A stretch of 64,000 nucleotides of DNA from Linderina pennispora (taxonomy: Eukaryota > Kickxellomycota > Kickxellomycetes > Kickxellales > Kickxellaceae), in NCBI RefSeq assembly GCF_002104995.1, contig NW_024468259.1:682001-746000 (forward strand), in the 5' to 3' direction. The notes below the pieces were generated by a model. It was not told the DNA's origin. It made no database searches and was given only the letters and a program-made list of their open reading frames with translations. Below, in pieces: positions 1 to 11,118 of this stretch. The position numbers and the translations under genes are program-made. The first letter of the stretch is position 1. Each line of letters begins with the position of its first letter.

Positions 1-998
1 GGTTCTAATAGCTACTGTGTAGAATAGTTTTTAAGCTGGAATAGTTGTGCAAAATGTCTAGCGGGCAGGGCTTACCATACCAACGAGCGATGGTGCAACT
101 GGAGAGCGGCTCTGGCGTTAGACACAAATTGCATGCCCTCGATGATCGCTGTAAAAACAACCGAAGCAGCAATCACATGTGCATGAATTGCTGCAATCGC
201 TGCCACAGGAGACAGAACTCAAATTGATTTGATTACATAGATTAACTCTCTTGCAAAGAGTTAGCAGGACAGGGTATATGCCGTGATTGTTAGAAGCATA
301 TGCCAAGCAGGGCATACCAGTCAAAACAAGGATTAGCGTAATGCAATGGCCAATTATTACCACTGCTAGATTCGGAATCCGCTCATCGCTCAAGCAGCCT
401 TGCATCACGCAATCAAAAGATCGATTGCAGAAGGCTGCTCAAACTCCAGGAACACCAGTGGTACCGAGCATAACACCACTCATGGAGCCATGCGTGAGAA
501 CAGATAAACACTGCTGCAAAACGATGACGCAAAGGAATGCTCGCTCAGCAGCACGGTGTGGGTCACTATAGAAGGGGGGCTTGCCCTTGGTCAGTAATGC
601 CTCAGGCGTCAAGGCTTATCGCTGCGCCGTTTTGGAAAAGCGCCATGCGGCGGGACGGTTGGGCTTTTTATTGCGGCTTTCTAGCGCGGGGAATTCGCAG
701 AGTGTTGGAGGCGCTGTCCAATAGAAGGGTGTAGTGGCAGATCAATGCGCTCGCTTTTTTGTCACTTTATTTTTTTCAGGGGGCTGAGCAAAAAGCAGCT
801 CCCCCTATCACACCCCTTTCACCCCCTGAAACCCCCCTGAAGGCTATGAAGCACCAAAGAATTCCCACCTGCTTCGCCTATAAATAAATGACCGGCAGTT
901 GAATTCCACCTCTTCCTTTTCTTCTACTTACACTTTCACACTATATTTATCCAGATTATTAGACTGCACTGCTACCACCAACTATACCTTCTTCCGAC
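1..998. other. Upstream non-coding region
   Basis: No reading frame here looks like a conserved protein; the short open frames lack recognisable motifs. Base composition is more A+T-rich than in the genes that follow. Positions 760-850 are C/G-run rich (blocks of four to six C or G), and a TATA-like element lies just before the first gene. Most of the stretch is probably an intergenic region plus the promoter of the cysteine dioxygenase gene. I see no tRNA or rRNA in it. Confidence 0.5.
878..887 (+). promoter_or_regulatory. TATA-like box of cysteine dioxygenase gene
   Basis: CTATAAATAA lies about 110 bases before the ATG at 999 and is followed by a pyrimidine-rich leader. That spacing suits a TATA box with a leader of roughly 80 bases. 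The assignment is by sequence and position only. Confidence 0.5.
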
Positions 999-1635
999 AT
1001 GTCTTCAAGAGCCACTACTCCGTCATCCAGTCCCTCCGTCAACACTATGCAGGACCTGGTCAAGCAGCTCAACATCACGATGGGACCACATGGCCTGGGC
1101 GACGACCTCATCCGGGTGCGTCAAGTCAAGAAGCTCATGCAGTCCTACGTCTCCCAGGCCACAGACTGGTCGCAGTATGCTGTGTACCACGAAGGCACGC
1201 GCTACACGCGCAACCTGGTTGACGACGGCAACGGCAAGTACAACCTCCTGGTGCTTGTGTGGGGCGAGGGCCAGGCGAGCCCAATCCATGACCATGCAGG
1301 CAGCCACTGTATGATGAAGCTGCTGGATGGCGAGCTGCAAGAGGACCTGTTTGCCTGGCCGCGCGAGTCGACCGACGAGATGCGGCTCAAGCGGACGGCG
1401 GCGCTCAAGACGAACAGCGTCGCCTTACATGCATGACAAGATTGGCCTGCACCGGATTGCAAACCCGTCGCTGCAAGGGAAGGCAGTCTCCCTGCACCTC
1501 TATTCGCCGCCGTATAACGTCTGCAAGACGTTTGATGAGAAGACAGGTGCGACAGCGATATCCAGCTGTGCTGCCTCAAAGCTGACGCCTGGCACCAGCT
1601 CTCCTCAGTCGTCCATGGACATTACCGCCAACTGA
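999..1635 (+). CDS. Cysteine dioxygenase (one frame break)
   Basis: Cysteine dioxygenase oxidises cysteine to cysteine sulfinate with a mononuclear iron in a cupin fold, in the cytosol. The frame from the ATG at 999 carries the metal-binding motif [10 protein letters not shown] followed by [10 protein letters not shown]. The second half, with [11 protein letters not shown] and [13 protein letters not shown], is in the next frame. The shift is at about 1430, where GCC TTAC reads as GCC TAC if one T is dropped. Joined, the protein is about 211 residues, the normal family length. All metal ligands (His-x-His and the later His) are present, so the gene is probably intact and the break a sequence error. 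The N-terminal ~15 residues are Ser/Thr-rich. A TATA box lies upstream. The neighbour on the right is convergent. Confidence 0.9.
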
Positions 1636-1695
1636 GCACTGTTTTCGTAAAACCCTTTCTTGTATTTTAAAATAACAAATTCCTTCTAACTGCAG

Positions 1696-2664
1696 TCACG
1701 TATCGCTGTCTGACACCACGGCAGATGCACCCGAACCCACTGATACATCTCGCCGCTGTGCCTTGCGCTGTTTAATGAGGTCATGGCTGAGCTGCCACGA
1801 TACCAAGATGCTGAGCATGTGCCAAAGAGAAAATTCTGGCCAGTAAGCATTGACGAATTTCAGATAAGCCATCTTCGACGACTGCCACAGCATGTAGTTG
1901 CTGAAACGGATCTCGCCGGATGTGCGCACCAGGATATCGAGCTCAGGGCCAGGAATGTGGAGCCGCTCCTCGAGAGACTTTTCGCTGACATCGGCCACCA
2001 TCAGCTTGCCACTATCAACATCCTCGACGAGCGTGCGGATAGCCGTTGAAATTTCATCGGTGGCCGAGTATGGAAAGCACACGTTTAGGGTCATGCCCGT
2101 ATTGTCCTTGGTTGACTCCTCGGCAAACGTAATCGACTCGCGCACGTCCTCTGGGAGCATGTCCTTGGACCCAGCAACACGGATCCGCAACCCGTGCTTC
2201 TTGACCAAATCGCTCTTCTCTGCCAACACGCGCAGCTTGTCGCGGGCAAGCGCCATCAGGGCCGTGACCTCATCTGTCGACCGCTTAAAGTTGTTGATGG
2301 CAAAGGCAAATACGCTGACGTGCTTGATACCTAGATCATTGCACCATTCAAGGACGTCAGTGAGCTTGTGGAATCCGGCCCTGTGCCCGCCGCTGGTGAC
2401 TACATGGTTTTTGCGCGCAAACCGGCGGTTTCCGTCCATGATAAATGCCACGTGCTGCGGGATTGGGCCCTGCTTCATAACACGGATGGCGATGCGCCGC
2501 AGCCGACTGGAGCCCGCACTGCATATGGACTCGCATTCTTTCTGGAAGGGCAGCTTTTCCGACTGCACGCCGGCCAGGCTGCCGCGGTATGTGCCAGCGA
2601 CCACAATGTATGTGACAGTGACTGCAGCTACCAGTAAGCTGGAATAGGCTGCGAGCGAGGACAT
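1696..2664 (-). CDS. cis-prenyltransferase (dehydrodolichyl diphosphate synthase, RER2/SRT1 type)
   Basis: This enzyme condenses isopentenyl diphosphate onto farnesyl diphosphate to make the long cis-polyprenyl chain of dolichol, the lipid carrier for ER glycosylation. The frame is uninterrupted, 322 residues. An N-terminal hydrophobic stretch (about residues 5-24) would anchor it in the ER membrane. It is followed by AFIMDGNRRFA (catalytic Asp and substrate-binding Arg), then FAFAINNFKRS and the C-terminal block LVRTSGEIRFSNYMLWQ, all signatures of the UppS/RER2 family. The tail is Arg/Ser-rich and not conserved. The gene is divergent from ITPA across a ~260-base shared promoter that contains short GAGTTGA repeats. 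Length and motifs fit the yeast catalytic subunit, not the NgBR/NUS1 partner, which lacks the early Asp motif. Confidence 0.92.
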   Translation of the reverse strand: MSSLAAYSSLLVAAVTVTYIVVAGTYRGSLAGVQSEKLPFQKECESICSAGSSRLRRIAIRVMKQGPIPQHVAFIMDGNRRFARKNHVVTSGGHRAGFHKLTDVLEWCNDLGIKHVSVFAFAINNFKRSTDEVTALMALARDKLRVLAEKSDLVKKHGLRIRVAGSKDMLPEDVRESITFAEESTKDNTGMTLNVCFPYSATDEISTAIRTLVEDVDSGKLMVADVSEKSLEERLHIPGPELDILVRTSGEIRFSNYMLWQSSKMAYLKFVNAYWPEFSLWHMLSILVSWQLSHDLIKQRKAQRRDVSVGSGASAVVSDSDT

Positions 2665-2926
2665 TCTGGTATGGAAAGTGTGTGAATTGAGTTGACCTGA
2701 GTTGAGTGGAGTTGAGGTATGAGCCTGGTGCCAGCAACGGGGTTTCTTCAGAGTGTTGGCTGACCAGTGTTGGCTTGCAATACCTTGATCGGGATCCTGG
2801 GATCAAGACTGGGAATCAGGACATCTGTGTCACCGATCTACTCCGGTCAGCCCATGTCTCGGACTGCGGTTCTGCTCGACTGTGGCCTCTTCATCTTTCC
2901 TCCTCGGCCGTGCACCAGTATCAACA

Positions 2927-3491
2927 ATGTCGTCGCTCCGCAAACTCGTATTCGTCACCGGCAATAAGAACAAGCTGCGCGAGATGCAGGAGCTTCTCTC
3001 CACCACAGTTGCCCTCGAGAACAACCCTTTGGATCTCGAGGAGATCCAGGGCTCAACGCAGGAGGTGGCCATTGCCAAGTGCCGCCGTGCAGCCAACATT
3101 ATCGGCGGTCCTGTGATCACCGAGGACGTCGGCCTGGGGTTCAACGCGATGAACGGCCTGCCCGGCCCCTACATCAAGTGGTTCCTGAAGGAGCTGAAGC
3201 CCGCTGGTCCTGTACAAGATGCTGGATGGGTTTCGAGGACAAGACCGGGTTCGCTGTCTGCACTGTCGCCTACTGCGAGGGGCCGGGGCATGAGCCGATT
3301 TTGTTTGAGGGCGTTCATCCACGGACGGATCGTGGAGCCGAGAGGCCCAGGCGTGTTTGGATGGAACCCGATCTTCGAGCCCGAGGGACACTCGGAGACC
3401 TACGCAGAGATGTCGGATGAGACGAAGAACACGATGCTCGCACCGGTTCCTGGCGGTCGAGAAGCTCAAGAAGTTCTTGAGCGAACAGTAA
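2927..3491 (+). CDS. HAM1: Inosine triphosphate pyrophosphatase (ITPA/HAM1), four frame breaks
   Basis: ITPA hydrolyses ITP, dITP and XTP to monophosphates and so keeps deaminated purines out of DNA and RNA. The ATG at 2927 opens with [18 protein letters not shown], the Ham1 nucleotide-binding start. [20 protein letters not shown] follows, then [15 protein letters not shown] and [10 protein letters not shown]. Four single extra bases interrupt it near 3211, 3228, 3312 and 3440 (for example GGTCCTG for GGTCTG). Removing them gives 186 residues ending [13 protein letters not shown]...SEQ with a stop at 3489-3491, exactly the family pattern and length. An upstream GTG-initiated extension exists but the ATG start matches the family. 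The next gene begins about 120 bases downstream on the same strand. Confidence 0.9.
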
Positions 3492-3613
3492 TTCTCCACC
3501 GAAGCACCTGGAAAGAGCCACAGTTGCTCGTGGCTGACGAGAGCGAAAATGCCAACCTTCTCGTTCAATGTTTTTCTCCTAGCTTTTTCCGATTTTTTAT
3601 ACACCCTTTAAAG

Positions 3614-4827
3614 ATGCCAGCGAATTTGGATCGGTTCACATGCGACATTGGCTTCCCTGTGGGCTGCATTGGCGTGACCTCCTCAAACGAGGTTGTGCTG
3701 GGCGGTGGCGGCGGCCCTGGCGGGTCGGGCGTCAAGAACAAGCTCTCTGTCTACAAGGTGGACAAGGAGAGGCAGGATCTGGATGAAGTAAGCACGATCA
3801 CCCTGAGCAGCAATGAGGACGCGCCTACGTGTCTAGCAGTGCACCCAAAGGAGAAGACCATCGTCAGCAGCGTGAATGTCGATAAGGAGCGGATAGAGAA
3901 GGGCGAGAATGCGAATTGCCGCGTGTTCAAGCTAGCCAAAAAGGGCATTCAGGCAGGCAAGGCAGCAAAGACGATGCTGAGCACTGACGACATGGACTAC
4001 CAGAAGACCATTGCGATTGAGCCGCACGGCAGACTGGTAGCCAACGGCTCATCGGACGGCACACTGGCGGTTGTCGAGTACCCGTCGCTGAAGCCCGCGT
4101 TCCCGTTTGTCGAGGCGTCGGGCGAAATCAACGACGTGGACTTCAATGCGTCAGGCAAATGGCTGGTGGTGGCAACGGACCATGAGTTGAAGGTTCTGGC
4201 GTCCAAGGACGGCAGCTCGGTGCAGAACATCGACAAGCCGCACACAACGTCTGGCGAGCAGGCAGTGTTCCGGTCGAGTCGCTTCGGCCGTGCCAAGGAG
4301 CAGCTGATGGGGTTCAAGGCGCAGCAGAAGACGCCGGTGATGCTGAAGGACGTTTTGTACACGGTACTGAATACGCGGTCGCGCAAGCAGGCGTATATTG
4401 CCATGTGGAATACCCAGACCTGGCAGCGCATCACGACACGCCCGGTCTGCCGGTCTGCGATCACGACCTTTGCAGTGAGCAACAAGGGCAGGCTGCTGGC
4501 ATTTGCGACAGCTTCGCTGCAGATTGGCATCTGCGATGCCCACACGCTGCGTGTGCTGGTGCGGATCCCGGCTGCTCACAGCTTTGCCATTACCTGCGCT
4601 GGCGTTTGACAAGGACGACAAGTTTTTGATCAGCGGGTCAGCCTGACGAGACATGCCAAGTGATTGCGATCCCGGAACAGTGGCCGACGGCGCTGGAGGA
4701 TGCGGTGCAGTGGACCAAGGACAACTTCCAGGTGTTCGTTATGCTGGTCGTGCTGCTGCTGGCGGTGCTAGGCCGGTTTGTTTTTGCGTTCCTAAATGGT
4801 TTTTTTCCTCTATTTTTCCTGCAGTGA
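3614..4827 (+). CDS. SEC12: SEC12/PREB: SAR1 guanine-nucleotide exchange factor (two frame breaks)
   Basis: SEC12 sits in the ER membrane and loads GTP on SAR1 to start COPII coat assembly. The N-terminal region has the glycine-rich K-loop (VLGGGGGPGGSGVKNKLSVY) that SEC12/PREB uses to bind potassium and contact SAR1. It is followed by WD40-type repeats (for example GRLVANGSSDGTLAVVEYPS). Extra bases near 4595 and 4641 break the frame. Correcting them restores the last blade (AFDKDDKFLISGSAD), a linker, and a C-terminal hydrophobic segment around VFVMLVVLLLAVLG that fits the single ER anchor. The joined protein is about 403 residues. The stop at 4825-4827 overlaps by 18 bases the end of the convergent gene on the other strand. 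Confidence 0.85.
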
Positions 4828-5269
4828 CTTTAAGATTCTATCGAGTGCGTCCATGATGTCCGATTCCCAGAAGCCCATCTCGTAGTCCACCAGCCCGTAC
4901 CTTTTCAAGCGCATCTCCCCAGTGCACAACAGACTGCTGCAGATGCACGATATGCTCCTCACGTAACCGGTCTTCGTCAGACTTGGCGGCTGTTACGTGC
5001 TGCAGCGACACCAGCCAGCAGCGGTTCAGCAACAGCCAGAATGCCTTGCGGTCAAAGGTCTCCATGACGGGCTTTTCCGTGGCGAGTCCGAGAGCCTCGC
5101 AGCTGACGACAACTGCATCGGTGACTTTGCTCAGGATGTCGAAGCTCTCGAGGATTTTGCCGGCGCGGATTCCAGCAAACACACGCTTGATCTCGTCCTG
5201 GATCTCAGCCAGACTCGAGCGCAACTGGCTGGAGTCGATTGACATGTAGGTGTTGGTTTGAGCAGACAT
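4810..5269 (-). CDS. Unidentified small helical protein (one frame break)
   Basis: I do not recognise the family. From the ATG at 5269 the frame encodes about 152 residues once one extra base near 4908 is removed, ending in a stop at 4810-4812. The sequence reads like an all-alpha soluble protein: charged heptad-like stretches (SSLAEIQDEIKRVFAGIRAG), a central segment FDRKAFWLLLNRCWLVSLQH, and an acidic C-terminus WESDIMDALDRILKS. No signal peptide or clear membrane span is seen. A TATA-like ATATAAATA lies upstream on the same strand near 5340. A second in-frame Met (codon 9) could be the start. The 3' end overlaps SEC12's 3' end. The regular coding composition and the recovery of a clean end after correction support a real gene. 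Confidence 0.6.
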
Positions 5270-5373
5270 GAAACTGTACACGATGTGCTGCGCACACCAT
5301 ATGTTTGTTTCGGGATATATTGGTGGATGCCGTGCAATTGTATTTATATGGTGGTTCACGTGAGTTTGTGGGC

Positions 5374-5488
5374 TCAGTGCTCGGCGCGCTTTGGTGCAGG
5401 CTCGGCAGCTTGCTTTGCCTCGCTGCTGAGTCCGTGCTTGACACCCTGCGGGCGCGACGAATGCGTCGCTGAGCTTCAGGTTGTCCAT
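5374..5488 (-). CDS. Possible micro-ORF or terminal exon downstream of pyruvate kinase
   Basis: With one extra base removed near 5450, the strand reads a 37-residue frame beginning MDNLKLSDAFVAPAG and ending PAPKRAEH before a stop at 5374-5376. The open frame extends a little upstream of the Met, and a splice-acceptor-like CATCTGTAG lies just before it, so it could instead be the last exon of a gene whose first exon I cannot find. No ATG occurs between here and the pyruvate kinase stop. It resembles no family I know. Confidence 0.25.
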
Positions 5489-5704
5489 CGAGCTGCTGAT
5501 CCGCAGACCGGGGTCCTCGACGTCTCTACAGATGGAGAAAGGAACGCAGATGGGTCAGCCAAGTGTAAAGGAAACTGCAAAAAGGCTGTGGTAAACGGAT
5601 GGAGTAGTATATGAACAAATTAAACACCTTTCTATAAAGAGATAATTCCTGGAAGGGAGGTGGAACCGTCAAACCCTTGCGGGATGCTTGACTCAAAAAG
5701 ATGC

Positions 5705-7257
5705 TTACGCGCGGAGGATGCGCATGGTGTTGGTGTTGCCGACACCACCGCGCCAGCCCTGGATGGAGATGACGACATCGTCCTTCTTGAGCAGACCGGC
5801 GTCAAGAGCGTTGGCGATAGCGAACTGGATGCGGTCATCGACATCGGCCTGCCACTGGTCGCGGGCCTCGCTGGCATTGGACCGAGGCCTCGGGCTTGTC
5901 CTTCTCGTACAGGAACGGGTAGCAGCCACGCGACAGGTGGACATGGCGGGCAGTGTGGTAGTCGCGGGTGACGACCAGGATGGGGATCGAGGGGCGGTAC
6001 TTGGACAGCAGGCGGGCCGAGGTACCGGTGGTGGTGATGCAGATGATCGCCTTGGCGTCCTGCTCAAGAGCGGCGTTGACGGCCGACGAGCAGGTGGCCT
6101 CGGTGGTGGTGATCGGGTAGCTGGTGGCGGCGCGGATCTCGTTGAACAGAGGCGGGTAGGCGATAGGCCGACTCGGCGAGGAGCGAGATGTCGGACATCA
6201 TGCGCACGGCGTGCAGAGGGTAGTTACCCTTGGCGGTCTCGCCCGAAAGCATGACACAGTCAGCGCCGTCGAGGATGGCGTTGGAGACATCGGAGACCTC
6301 AGCGCGGGTGGGGCGGGGGTTGTAGGTCATGGACTCGAGCATCTGGGTGGCGCAGATGACGGGCTTGCCGGCAACGTTGCACTTGGCCATGATCATCTTC
6401 TGGACGATGAAGACCTGGGCGGCCGGGATCTCGATACCGAGGTCACCACGGGCGAGCATGACACCGTCGGTCTCCTTGAGGATGGCGTCAAAGTTCTCGA
6501 CACCCTGGGTCGACTCGATCTTGACGACGATCTTGATGTGCTTGCCCTTCTCACCGAGGTGCTGGCGGATATCAATGACGTCCTGGGCGGTACGGATGAA
6601 CGAGGCGAAGATGATATCAACACCCTGCTCGACACCGAAGCTCAGATCGGCCTTGTCCTTGTCGGACAGAGCGGGCAGGTCGACAGGCGAGCCCGGGAGG
6701 TTGACACCCTTGTGGCTCGACAGGGCACCGTCGGTGCGAGCAACAACCTTGACGGCGTTGTCCATGATCTCAAGGACCTCGAAGGCCATGATACCGTCGT
6801 CCATGTAGATGGTGCGGCCGGGGGTGACAACCTTGGGCAGGTTCCCGTAGTCAACATACAGGACCTCGAGGCTGCCCTCGTCCTTGTACTTCTCGTCCAT
6901 CGAGAAGATCATCTCGTGGCCGATCTTGAAGGGAATGTCCTTGCCGTCCTTGGTGTTACCGGTACGGATCTCGGGGCCCTTGGTGTCCAGGGCGATGGCG
7001 ACGGGGCGACCCTTGAGGGCGCTCTCCGAGGCGCGCACGTTGGCGATGGTTTTGGCGTGGAACTCGTGCGAGCCGTGCGAGAAGTTCATGCGGGCAACGT
7101 TCATACCGGCCTTGCGCAGCTCAGTGATCATCTCGACGGTCTGGGTCTTGGGGCCCAGAGTGCAGATGATGGAGGACTTGCGGACGTGGTCGGGCGTCTT
7201 GGCGATGTCAAGCGACTCGAGCCACTGGAGGCGGGAGGTGTTGCGAGGGTCAACCAT
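5705..7257 (-). CDS. Pyruvate kinase (two frame breaks)
   Basis: Pyruvate kinase makes pyruvate and ATP from phosphoenolpyruvate, the last step of glycolysis. The ATG at 7257 gives [18 protein letters not shown]. The TIM-barrel core follows, with [21 protein letters not shown] and the family signature [16 protein letters not shown] (catalytic Lys), then [12 protein letters not shown] and [20 protein letters not shown]. Extra bases near 6166 and 5892 break the C-terminal domain. Correcting them gives [29 protein letters not shown] and the terminal [17 protein letters not shown]. Total about 516 residues, normal for fungi. Codon use is strongly biased to G/C-ending codons, as in a highly expressed gene. 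A TATA box lies about 115 bases upstream. A 443-codon open frame on the opposite strand is an antisense shadow of this bias. Confidence 0.95.
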
Positions 7258-7932
7258 GGTGGAGGTAAAAAAAAGTGTGTACTTTGGAAAAGGAAGGGGG
7301 AGGAGAGCTGTGCGTATGGCGAAATACAAGGAGAAAAAACTTTTCATCACTACCTGGAAGACGGTAGTCCTTTTATATCCACTACTGCCCGCGCTACAGG
7401 ATGGGGGGAGGGGGATTCGTGGCTACGCTGCAGGCTGGTGTGCACTTGCCGAGCGTGCATGGACGAGGAAGAAAAATTCTGCTGTCGCTTTGGGCCGCAC
7501 AATATCTTGGGGGTTGTGAGGATGGGGTCTGGAACCGCCTGACGGCTGGGAGAATTCCGGAGAAGGGTCAGGCTACGCGGCGGCTGTCCGGAATCAAGCC
7601 CATGCCAATTGTATCACTGCTTGTACGTCACGACGAGTCGCTCTTTTGTGTTCCCCACCGGTTTGCGCTGATGGCGAGCTTTTTTTTTTTCGTCTTCCTT
7701 CCTTGACTATCCACGCACATGGGCCAGGGAATGAAGGGGCGGGCCGGTTTGGCATAGGGGGCTCCCACCCATCCTGCGCATTGTGGCACGTATGCGGGCC
7801 ATGCACGCACATACGTCGGCTTTCGTCGGCTCCATAAACAGTGATTGGCAATGTGTCAGGCTGAGCTCCTGTACCTGAAAAACACACGCACACAAGTGAA
7901 GGGCCATACATCATCTGCCTCCCTTCATCACC
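7258..7932. promoter_or_regulatory. Divergent promoter region between pyruvate kinase and DIS3
   Basis: About 675 bases separate the two start codons. It contains the pyruvate kinase TATA box at 7371-7380 and a run of T residues around 7680. No conserved open frame is seen. Both genes must take their 5' control from here. Confidence 0.6.
7371..7380 (-). promoter_or_regulatory. TATA box of pyruvate kinase gene
   Basis: On the minus strand this reads GGATATAAAA, roughly 115 bases before the ATG at 7257. It is followed by a leader containing pyrimidine tracts, as expected for a strongly expressed glycolytic gene. Confidence 0.6.
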
Positions 7933-10900
7933 ATGCTTGTCGCACGCACCGAGAACATAGGCTTCCGTCGCTCCAAGCGCCGCGGCATGACGAAGAATGT
8001 GACTGAGCGGTACATCCGGCGCGACATCCCATGCGGCATCTCGGAATGCACCAGCTGCGTCCGCAACGCCAGTCTGCGGGACTCGGGCCTGCCCATGCTG
8101 ACCAGCACGCTGCCCGTGGTGGTTCCAGACAGCAGCGTGGTGAGCAGGTACATTGAGCTGCTGGAGTCGCAGGATTCGCTGCGCAATCTTGTTTTTTGCC
8201 AGACGGTCATCGAGGCGCTTGATCGGCGCAACCGCACCAGAACCATCCGCAATGTCAGGCGGATTGCTACTGATGCTAGGCGCGGCTCGGCAGTTTTCGC
8301 CAATGAGGTGTTCGCAGGCACCCAAATCGATAGGATGCACGGCGAATCCCTGGCGGTGCGCGACATGCGGGCGGTTCGCAGCGCGGCAGCGTGGTTTTCC
8401 CAGCACTATAGCGTTGTCGTCATTGTGGTCACTCTGAGAAAGGTACGCAAGTCAGCTGTTTTGCAACCCAACGGAAAAAGCGCAAATTAGAAGCGGACCT
8501 TGAAAAAGCGTGCACAGCTGCTTTTTTTCTCGCTCATTTTGCGGCCAATGGCCGTCCACCACCAGCGCATTCTACTGAAATCCATTGGGGGAGCGTGCTG
8601 CTTCTAAATAGGCTGGCCACTTGGCGTTTGGGGGCAGCGGACAGTGTCAGAGTTCTGGATCTCGACGAGTTCCTCGCCACGTACCACCCGGCCCTCCTCG
8701 ATCACTACTCTGCGGTTACTGAGGCCACGGCCGACAAACCCGACATGGACATCTCAGCCCTGGATCCGGTTGAGTTTGCGCAGCTGCGTCTGGCCAACAA
8801 GAGCAAGCAGGGGTATGCCAGTTACTGGTCGCCCGAAGAGGTTGCCGAGGGCCTGCGCATGGGCACACTGGTGCGTGGCAAGCTGCGCTATGACCCGCTC
8901 CAAGGATAAGGAGCCATCGGGTGTGATTGAGCGTGAAGGAAAACCGGACATTGTCGTCACGGGACGCCTGGCGCTCAACCGGGCGGCGGATGGGGACACG
9001 GTGGTTGTACGGGTGCTGGCCATGACCGAAGAAACTCCGGGGCTGGGCGCAGATGGCATCAGCGAGGAGGACCAGGACCAGGACGATGCAGACGAGGAAA
9101 TGGCCGCCGAGCTCATTGATGCAGGCGAAGAAATGGCCCCAGCGAGTGGCACGGAAAAGCCTGTGAGCGGCGTGGTGGTGTGCGTGCCCGAGCGCAAGTG
9201 GCGCATGTATGTGGCTACACTACAGCTTGACGAGGCTGGGGGCGCCCAGCACCTGGCAGTGCCGGTAAATGCGCATGTCCCCAAGATCCGGATCCATTAC
9301 ATGGATGCGGCAGTGATATCGGATCTGTACTTTGTAGTAGCCATCGATGGGTGGCCTGCCGACTCACAGTACCCACATGGCCATTTTGTTCGCCCTCTGG
9401 GCCTGATTGGTGACCTGGACACGGAGATCGACGTGATCCTGGTTGAGCGCCAGATCGCTGTGTCGCAAGCGGCACTGAGCTTCTCCAAAGCCAGCTTGCG
9501 CGAGATGCCGGTCGATTCGCCCACAGCCCCGTGGCAACCGGATGCAGCGGAGGTAGCTGGAAGGCGGGACCTGCGCGACCAGCTTATCTTTAGCATTGAC
9601 CCCAAGGGCAGCCAGGATATCGACGATGCGATATCGATGCGGCGCACTGAACAAGGTTTCGAAATGGGCGTGCACATTGCTGACGTGTCACAGTTCGTAG
9701 TGCCTGGGTCAGCCACGGACATTGAGGCGCAGGCGCGTGGTACAACCGTGTACCTCGCCGACCGCCGCTTCAATATGATCCCTGAAGTGCTCAGCGAGCG
9801 CATCTGCTCACTGCGCGGTGGGGCCGACCGGTACGCAATGTCGGTTGTGTGGCAGATGGACAGCAACTATAATGTGACCGATACCTGGTTTGGGCGTACT
9901 GTGATTCGCTCGGCGTGCGAAATGTACTATGAGCAGGCTCAGGCATTGCTGGATGGCGCCGTAAGTGCCCCCGAGTTGGTAAACAAGTCGCTGACTGAAA
10001 AGTTGCGCTCCAGCATTGTCGAGCTGACCACTGCGATGCGCGTGTTGCGCGAGCGCCGACGGTCTGCGGGGGCTTTGGAACTGGCGAGCACCGAAGTCAA
10101 GTTCTCGTTTGACCCTGCAACGCACGCCATCACCGAACTGACACCAAAGGCTGGCCTTGAGATACACCGAGTGATCGAGGAGGCCATGGTGTTTGCCAAT
10201 GCAGCAGTGGCCCGCCGAATCCACTCGGTATTTCCGAAGTCTGCTCTACTGCGTCGGCATCCGTCGCCGAGTTCCGAGCGGTTCGAGCGGCTAGTCAAAG
10301 CAGCCCGGTCCCGCGGGTTTGACATTGACTGCTCGTCGAACAAGGCACTAGCTGAGTCACTGGCCTGCATTGTCAAGGCCGCAGAGTCGTCGGATCCTGA
10401 CATGATCTTTATGGCCAAGTCGATGGCGACATTGGCGATGCAGGAGGCCGTGTATTTCACGACTGGCGATCAACAGCCAGCGCAGTTTGCGCACTACGGT
10501 TTGGCCCTCGAATACTACACGCACTTCACGTCGCCAATTCGCCGGTATGCAGATATAGTTGTGCATCGGCAGTTGGTTGCTGCCTTGTCGGGCGAGGACC
10601 CCATGGCTGCTGGGTCGCAAAAGTGGGTGGGCGATACCACTGAGCGACTAAACGAGCTGAACCGCCAGAGTAAGTTTGCACAGCGCGAGTCGACAGAGCT
10701 GTTCCAGAGCCGGTATGTGAGCCAGATCATCGATCAGCAAGAGTACCTGGTAGCAGATGGTGTTGTGGCCGAAGTACGCACGAACGGCTTGATTGTCTAC
10801 GTGCCCAAATACGGCATCCGTGGTCCAGTTCATCTGAAAGACAAGTCAGGCGCCATCAAGATCCCGCTGTCGGTGCTAACAGGCAAGCCGCGAGACATGG

Positions 10901-11118
10901 AGACTGCCATTGACGGATGCACTGATTTTGAGGCTGAAGCTGATAAGCTGTCAGTTAGGCTACCGATAAACGTGCCAGTGTTCCACCTGGGCAGCGCAAC
11001 TATGACCTTTGCCGTGTTTGATCACGTCAAAGTCTGTCTGCGTGTATTGGAGACACGCAGGAGACGGCCCCCAGTATATCTGAACTCTCGTCAGTCCAGG
11101 CAGCAGTCCAGACCATAG
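7933..11118 (+). CDS. DIS3: DIS3/RRP44 exosome ribonuclease (one intron, one frame break)
   Basis: DIS3 is the catalytic subunit of the RNA exosome. The first exon encodes the N-terminal region with the CxxC-type motif (IPCGISECTSC) and the PIN endonuclease domain (LPVVVPDSSVVSRYIELLES). A probable intron runs from a GT at 8443 to an AG near 8611. The downstream frame breaks once near 8900, then runs uninterrupted for about 2.2 kb through the cold-shock domains and the RNB exonuclease core (FSIDPKGSQDIDDA, with the catalytic Asp cluster), HFTSPIRRYADIVVHRQL and a C-terminal S1-like domain. The PIN domain separates DIS3 from DIS3L2. The first stop in the main frame is at 11118, but coding-like frames continue to 11413. 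The acidic insert around 9060-9110 is unusual but plausible between cold-shock domains. Confidence 0.88.

Noticed and set aside
6211..7542. 443-codon open frame on the plus strand
   Set aside because: It lies antisense to pyruvate kinase and arises from that gene's strong codon bias (few antisense stops); its translation has no family features.
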